Below are positions 14,052 to 16,918 of a stretch of DNA of 16,918 nt, piece by piece. Made by a program: the position numbers and the translations under genes. The notes beneath the pieces were generated by a model. It had not been told where the DNA came from. It did not search any database and worked only from the letters and a program-made list of their open reading frames with translations. The stretch's first letter is position 1. Each line of letters begins with the position of its first letter. Source of the DNA: an uncultured Rubrobacteraceae bacterium (lineage in GTDB: Bacteria > Actinomycetota > Rubrobacteria > Rubrobacterales > Rubrobacteraceae). The DNA is taken from NCBI GenBank assembly GCA_902806105.1, contig CADCVI010000023.1:1-16918 (forward strand). The letters run 5' to 3'.

Positions 14052-14542
14052 AGCGCGCCTTCTTCTCGCTGGTCCTGCTGACCCTGGTCTACGCGCTCGT
14101 CCTGGCGAGCTTCCATCCCTGGGACCTCGCGCTGGGGGCGGCCCTCTCGGCCCTGCTCCTGTTCTCGTTTCGCAGGTTCGTCTTCGACGGCAAGCCCGCG
14201 CCCCTGCCGGGGCTCACGGGGAGGCTGCTCGCCTTCTTCCCGTTCCTGTTCGCCGTCATCAAGGACACGGTCGCCGGCACGTGGCAGGTGACGCAGGTGA
14301 CGCTCGGGCGGAAGCCCCTGGAGAAATCCGGGATCGTAGTCGTCCCGATAGGGGAGCGGACGTCGGTAGGCGTGGCGGTCACGGCGCTCGTCGCCACGAT
14401 CTCGCCGGGGGAGTTTATGGTCGACGTGGACTGGGACGAGGGCATAATGCTGTTCCACACGATAGACGCCTCCGATCCGGAGGCTGTCCGCCGCGCCCAC
14501 GAGCATTTCTACACGAGGTATCAGAGCCGGGTCTTCCCGTGA
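14048..14542 (+). CDS. mrpE: MrpE subunit of Mrp antiporter
   Basis: A 164-residue subunit. Two hydrophobic helices occupy about residues 4-42, and a third segment reads LLAFFPFLFAVIKDTVAGTWQV. The remainder is a soluble domain with SPGEFMVDVDWDEGIMLFHTID, a clear match to the MrpE/MnhE conserved region (TPGT..VDVD-type). It contributes to complex assembly and transport. The start is GTG 14048, inside the mrpD stop. A 24-base gap with a new ribosome site separates it from mrpF, the only real spacer within the operon. Confidence 0.94.
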   Translation: MKRAFFSLVLLTLVYALVLASFHPWDLALGAALSALLLFSFRRFVFDGKPAPLPGLTGRLLAFFPFLFAVIKDTVAGTWQVTQVTLGRKPLEKSGIVVVPIGERTSVGVAVTALVATISPGEFMVDVDWDEGIMLFHTIDASDPEAVRRAHEHFYTRYQSRVFP

Positions 14543-14566
14543 GGGGCCCGGAAGAGGAGGTAGTAC

Positions 14567-14833
14567 GTGCATGAGGTAGTTTTCTACGCGGCTTTCCTGT
14601 GGATGACGGTCCTGCTCGCGGTCGGCGTGGCGGCCGTGATCCGGCTGCCCACGACGGCGGCGCGCATCCTCGCGCTCGACACGCTCACCCTGATACTGGT
14701 CGCCCTGCTCGTCCTCTACTCGGACTACCAGCGCGCCCCGTATTACCTCGACGCCGCCCTGATCCTGGCCCTGCTGGCGTTTATCGGGACGCTCGTCGCC
14801 GCCCGGTACCACGGCGAGCGGAGGATCTTCTGA
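14567..14833 (+). CDS. mrpF: MrpF subunit of Mrp antiporter
   Basis: An 88-residue membrane subunit with three predicted helices. The segment RLPTTAARILALDTLTLILVALLVLYS is a characteristic MrpF/MnhF run, with the Asp conserved in the middle helix. The last helix is followed by a short basic tail, RYHGERRIF. The start is the GTG at 14567, with GAGGAGG (14554-14560) six bases upstream. The stop TGA shares its last base with the mrpG ATG (TGATG). Confidence 0.94.
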   Translation: MHEVVFYAAFLWMTVLLAVGVAAVIRLPTTAARILALDTLTLILVALLVLYSDYQRAPYYLDAALILALLAFIGTLVAARYHGERRIF

Positions 14834-15216
14834 TGAACGGCCTGCTTGGTACCCTCGGGGAAGCGTTCGCGGCGGTTTCGCCCTGGGTCGCCGACGCCCT
14901 CGTCCTCCTCGGGGTCTTCGGGATGACGGTCGGCATCTACGGCATCGTGCGCATGCCCGACGTCTACAACAAGCTGCACGCGGCGAGCAAGGTCGTCTTT
15001 CTCGGGGTGCTCATGCTGCTGATCGCCTCGGCGGTGACGAGCGACGCCGAGATCATCTTGCGCGCCATCCTCATCGGGGTCTTTCTCGTCCTGACCACCC
15101 CGGTTTCGGCCCACGTCGTCGGCAAGGCGGCCTTCTTGAGGGGACACAGGATGGAGTCGCCGGGGGCCGTGGACGAGTCCGGCCGCGGCCTCGACGGCCC
15201 CAAAGATCCCGCCTGA
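14833..15216 (+). CDS. mrpG: MrpG subunit of Mrp antiporter
   Basis: A 127-residue subunit, last in the operon. Three hydrophobic helices are visible, with the MrpG/MnhG signature GIYGIVRMPDVYNKLHAASK after the first helix and the helix LRAILIGVFLVLTTPVSAHVVGKAA at the end. The final 25 residues are polar. With this gene the standard A-B-C-D-E-F-G set is complete and in canonical order. An 86-base gap separates it from the convergent glycosyltransferase; I see only a weak 5-bp hairpin there (15285-15298) and no clear terminator. Confidence 0.94.
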   Translation: MNGLLGTLGEAFAAVSPWVADALVLLGVFGMTVGIYGIVRMPDVYNKLHAASKVVFLGVLMLLIASAVTSDAEIILRAILIGVFLVLTTPVSAHVVGKAAFLRGHRMESPGAVDESGRGLDGPKDPA

Positions 15217-15302
15217 AAGGACCGGAGCAGTCCCCAACGCCGACCCATAAAAAGTAGGTAACGCCGCCGCTTCTCCCCGGGATGCTTCACCGCTGAAGTG
15301 GT

Positions 15303-16892
15303 CTAGCGCTTGGTTTCGGTCCCCGCGGCGAGGGCGGAGATCCTCTCGGCCAGCGCCCCCCAGCTCAGGTCCTCGACGGCGTTTCGCTCCACGATCCCGC
15401 GGCACTCCCGCCGCTCGTCCTCGGGGAGGGAGAGGTAGCCCGTGAGGGCGCGCGCCAGGTTCTCCTCGAAGCTGCCTTCCAGGCCGACGCGGGTGTCGAA
15501 GGGCAGGCCCCTGCCGACGAGGCCGCCCGCCTCCCGGAGGCCCGAGTGGTCGGCCACGAACGGTGGAACCCCGCTCGCCCCGAACTCCGCCGCCACGAGG
15601 CCGAACGTCTCCGGGAAGATCGAGGGGACCACCGCCACGTCCGCCGCAGGCAGGACGCGCGAGAGCTCATTGTGGTACAGGGGTCCGACGAACTCGACGT
15701 ACTCCTCCATGCCTTCGGCGTCGCGCATCAATCCATCCGAGACCTCGAAGTGTTCCATCGGCGAGGCCGGACCTCCCTCGAAGATCCTGCCGCCCCGGGC
15801 GAGCGCCTCGACGGCGGGCCGGTTCCCCGTCGAGAGGGCGTGGACCAGGGCTTCGAGGCCCTCCCGGAAGGTGCCGTAGCCGACGACGAGCAGGCGCGCC
15901 CCCGTCTCGCCGCGCGCCCTAGCGAAGCCCGAGAGCAGGGAGTGGACGCCTTTGGAGTGGATCAGCTTCCCCACGTAGACCACTACCGGGTCGCCCGAGC
16001 CGAGGATCTTGCGTATGCGCCCCCCGGCGTCCAGGTCGTGCTTGCGCGGCTCGTAGGAGGCCGAGACCTCCGCGAGCTCCCGCGCCAGGCCGTTCGCCTC
16101 CACGCCGCCCCCGGTACCGGCGAGGATCCCGCGGAGCTTCTCCGTCTGCTCGGGGCCGCGTCCGGGGCCACCCCCCAGGTCTTCGGTAACGGAGAGGTCG
16201 AGCCTGCCGGGCCGGAACAGGTCCGTGTCGACGCCGCCGGGGACGGTGAGGGTCCTGCCGGCGAGCTTCGGGAAGTCCTCGGCGATGGTGCCCGCACTGT
16301 GGGTGGAGAGCGCGACGATGCTCGCCGCCCCCGAGAGGCCGCGGCCCGCCATCTCCATGTACCTCGCGCTGTTTCGGGCCACGTACTGGAGGCAGCTCCC
16401 GTGGACGATGCTGGTGTACGGGACGCCGGTCCCTTCGAGGGCGAGGCGCGCGACCTCCGGCCCCGGCACCGAGTGGTTCGTCACGACCCCCTCGGCCCCC
16501 GAGAGTTTCAGCACGGCGCGTACCGCCGCGACGTTCCCCGCGACGTAGCGGTCCAGTTCTTCCTCTTCGAGGTCCAGAAACGTCTTCACGCGCCAGCCCG
16601 GGTAGTCGTCGTAGACGTAGACCGGCAGCAGGTCGCCGATGTCCGGTGCGTAGACGGCGCAACTTCCCTCGTAGGGGGTCTCCTGCTCGCCCAGGGCCTC
16701 GACGCCGCCCCCGGAGGCCGCGAAGTGCTCGTTCACGAAGTCGTAGCGCAAGGGTTCGGGCTCCTGGCAGAGGAGGTGGACGTCGTGCCCTACCTTGACG
16801 AGCCCCCTGCACAGGTTTTGGACGTAGACGTTGCTCCCCGAGCCCGAGAGCATGTAACCGTGCGTCATTAAAAGTTGCATGAAGCGCAGCAT
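15303..16892 (-). CDS. GT4-family glycosyltransferase (GT-B fold) with two insertions
   Basis: A 529-residue retaining glycosyltransferase of the GT-B fold. The N-terminal domain opens with MLRFMQLLMTHGY and a GSGSNVYVQNLCRGL donor-loop-like helix typical of GT4 enzymes. The hinge-region motif VPGGVDTDLFRP is at 217-228, VVVYVGKL with Lys309 at 303-310, and the donor-binding EX7E motif has E428 and E436 in ETFGLVAAE. Two segments lengthen it beyond the usual size: about 229-300 and about 345-398. Sugar donor and acceptor cannot be told from sequence; glycolipid, cell-surface or compatible-solute roles are possible. The ATG at 16892 has GGAG eight bases upstream; ATGs at 16880 and 16868 lack one. 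No membrane segment is evident. Confidence 0.88.
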   Translation of the reverse strand: MLRFMQLLMTHGYMLSGSGSNVYVQNLCRGLVKVGHDVHLLCQEPEPLRYDFVNEHFAASGGGVEALGEQETPYEGSCAVYAPDIGDLLPVYVYDDYPGWRVKTFLDLEEEELDRYVAGNVAAVRAVLKLSGAEGVVTNHSVPGPEVARLALEGTGVPYTSIVHGSCLQYVARNSARYMEMAGRGLSGAASIVALSTHSAGTIAEDFPKLAGRTLTVPGGVDTDLFRPGRLDLSVTEDLGGGPGRGPEQTEKLRGILAGTGGGVEANGLARELAEVSASYEPRKHDLDAGGRIRKILGSGDPVVVYVGKLIHSKGVHSLLSGFARARGETGARLLVVGYGTFREGLEALVHALSTGNRPAVEALARGGRIFEGGPASPMEHFEVSDGLMRDAEGMEEYVEFVGPLYHNELSRVLPAADVAVVPSIFPETFGLVAAEFGASGVPPFVADHSGLREAGGLVGRGLPFDTRVGLEGSFEENLARALTGYLSLPEDERRECRGIVERNAVEDLSWGALAERISALAAGTETKR

Positions 16893-16918
16893 AGCAAAGG
16901 CTCCGGATGCTCTGCCGT

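Noticed and set aside
15284..15299. Hairpin after the glycosyltransferase stop as a terminator
   Set aside because: The stem is only 5 bp plus one G-U pair and has no T-tract, so it is within chance expectation.

Overview
The window looks like chromosomal DNA of a very GC-rich actinobacterium, most probably Rubrobacter or a close relative. The grounds are the high GC content, the unusually frequent use of AUA (Ile) and AGG (Arg) codons despite that GC content, and the gene types present. The lineage is inferred from style and gene content, not from a search. No rRNA, tRNA, CRISPR array, transposase or phage gene was seen.

Layout. (1) 323-965: a Dabb-fold stress-response protein and a single-domain rhodanese, probably co-transcribed. 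(2) 962-5060: a proteostasis block. A minus-strand XRE-type repressor faces hsp20 across an AT-rich region that carries a good promoter overlapped by a palindromic operator. hsp20 ends in a strong terminator and is followed by a large Hsp100 gene. The Hsp100 has an N-terminal zinc finger, a Gly/Phe-rich linker, a Clp_N domain, two AAA+ modules and a UVR-type middle segment. (3) 5135-7430: a small unknown gene on the minus strand, then acuB (CBS-CBS-ACT) translationally coupled to acuC (class I HDAC-like protein deacetylase). (4) 7593-9179: clpS, a perfect 50-bp palindrome, then moaA on the minus strand. (5) 9393-15216: a complete seven-gene Mrp Na+(K+)/H+ antiporter operon, mrpABCDEFG, with stop/start overlaps at the A/B, B/C, C/D, D/E and F/G junctions. 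mrpA appears to begin at an AUA codon. (6) 15303-16892: a GT4-type glycosyltransferase on the minus strand, convergent with the mrp operon.

How it fits together. The XRE repressor probably controls hsp20, and perhaps by read-through the Hsp100 gene, giving a holdase plus unfoldase stress module that uses neither the HrcA/CIRCE nor the HspR/HAIR system. The Hsp100 lacks the [IVL]G[FL] ClpP-docking tripeptide expected in its D2 loop and carries an LFDEFFG segment resembling the N-terminus of the neighbouring Hsp20. It may therefore be a ClpP-independent disaggregase working with Hsp20, and this is the most interesting hypothesis in the window. ClpS (N-degron adaptor), AcuBC (acetyl-CoA synthetase deacetylation and its control) and Mrp (pH/sodium homeostasis) complete a stress- and homeostasis-oriented neighbourhood.
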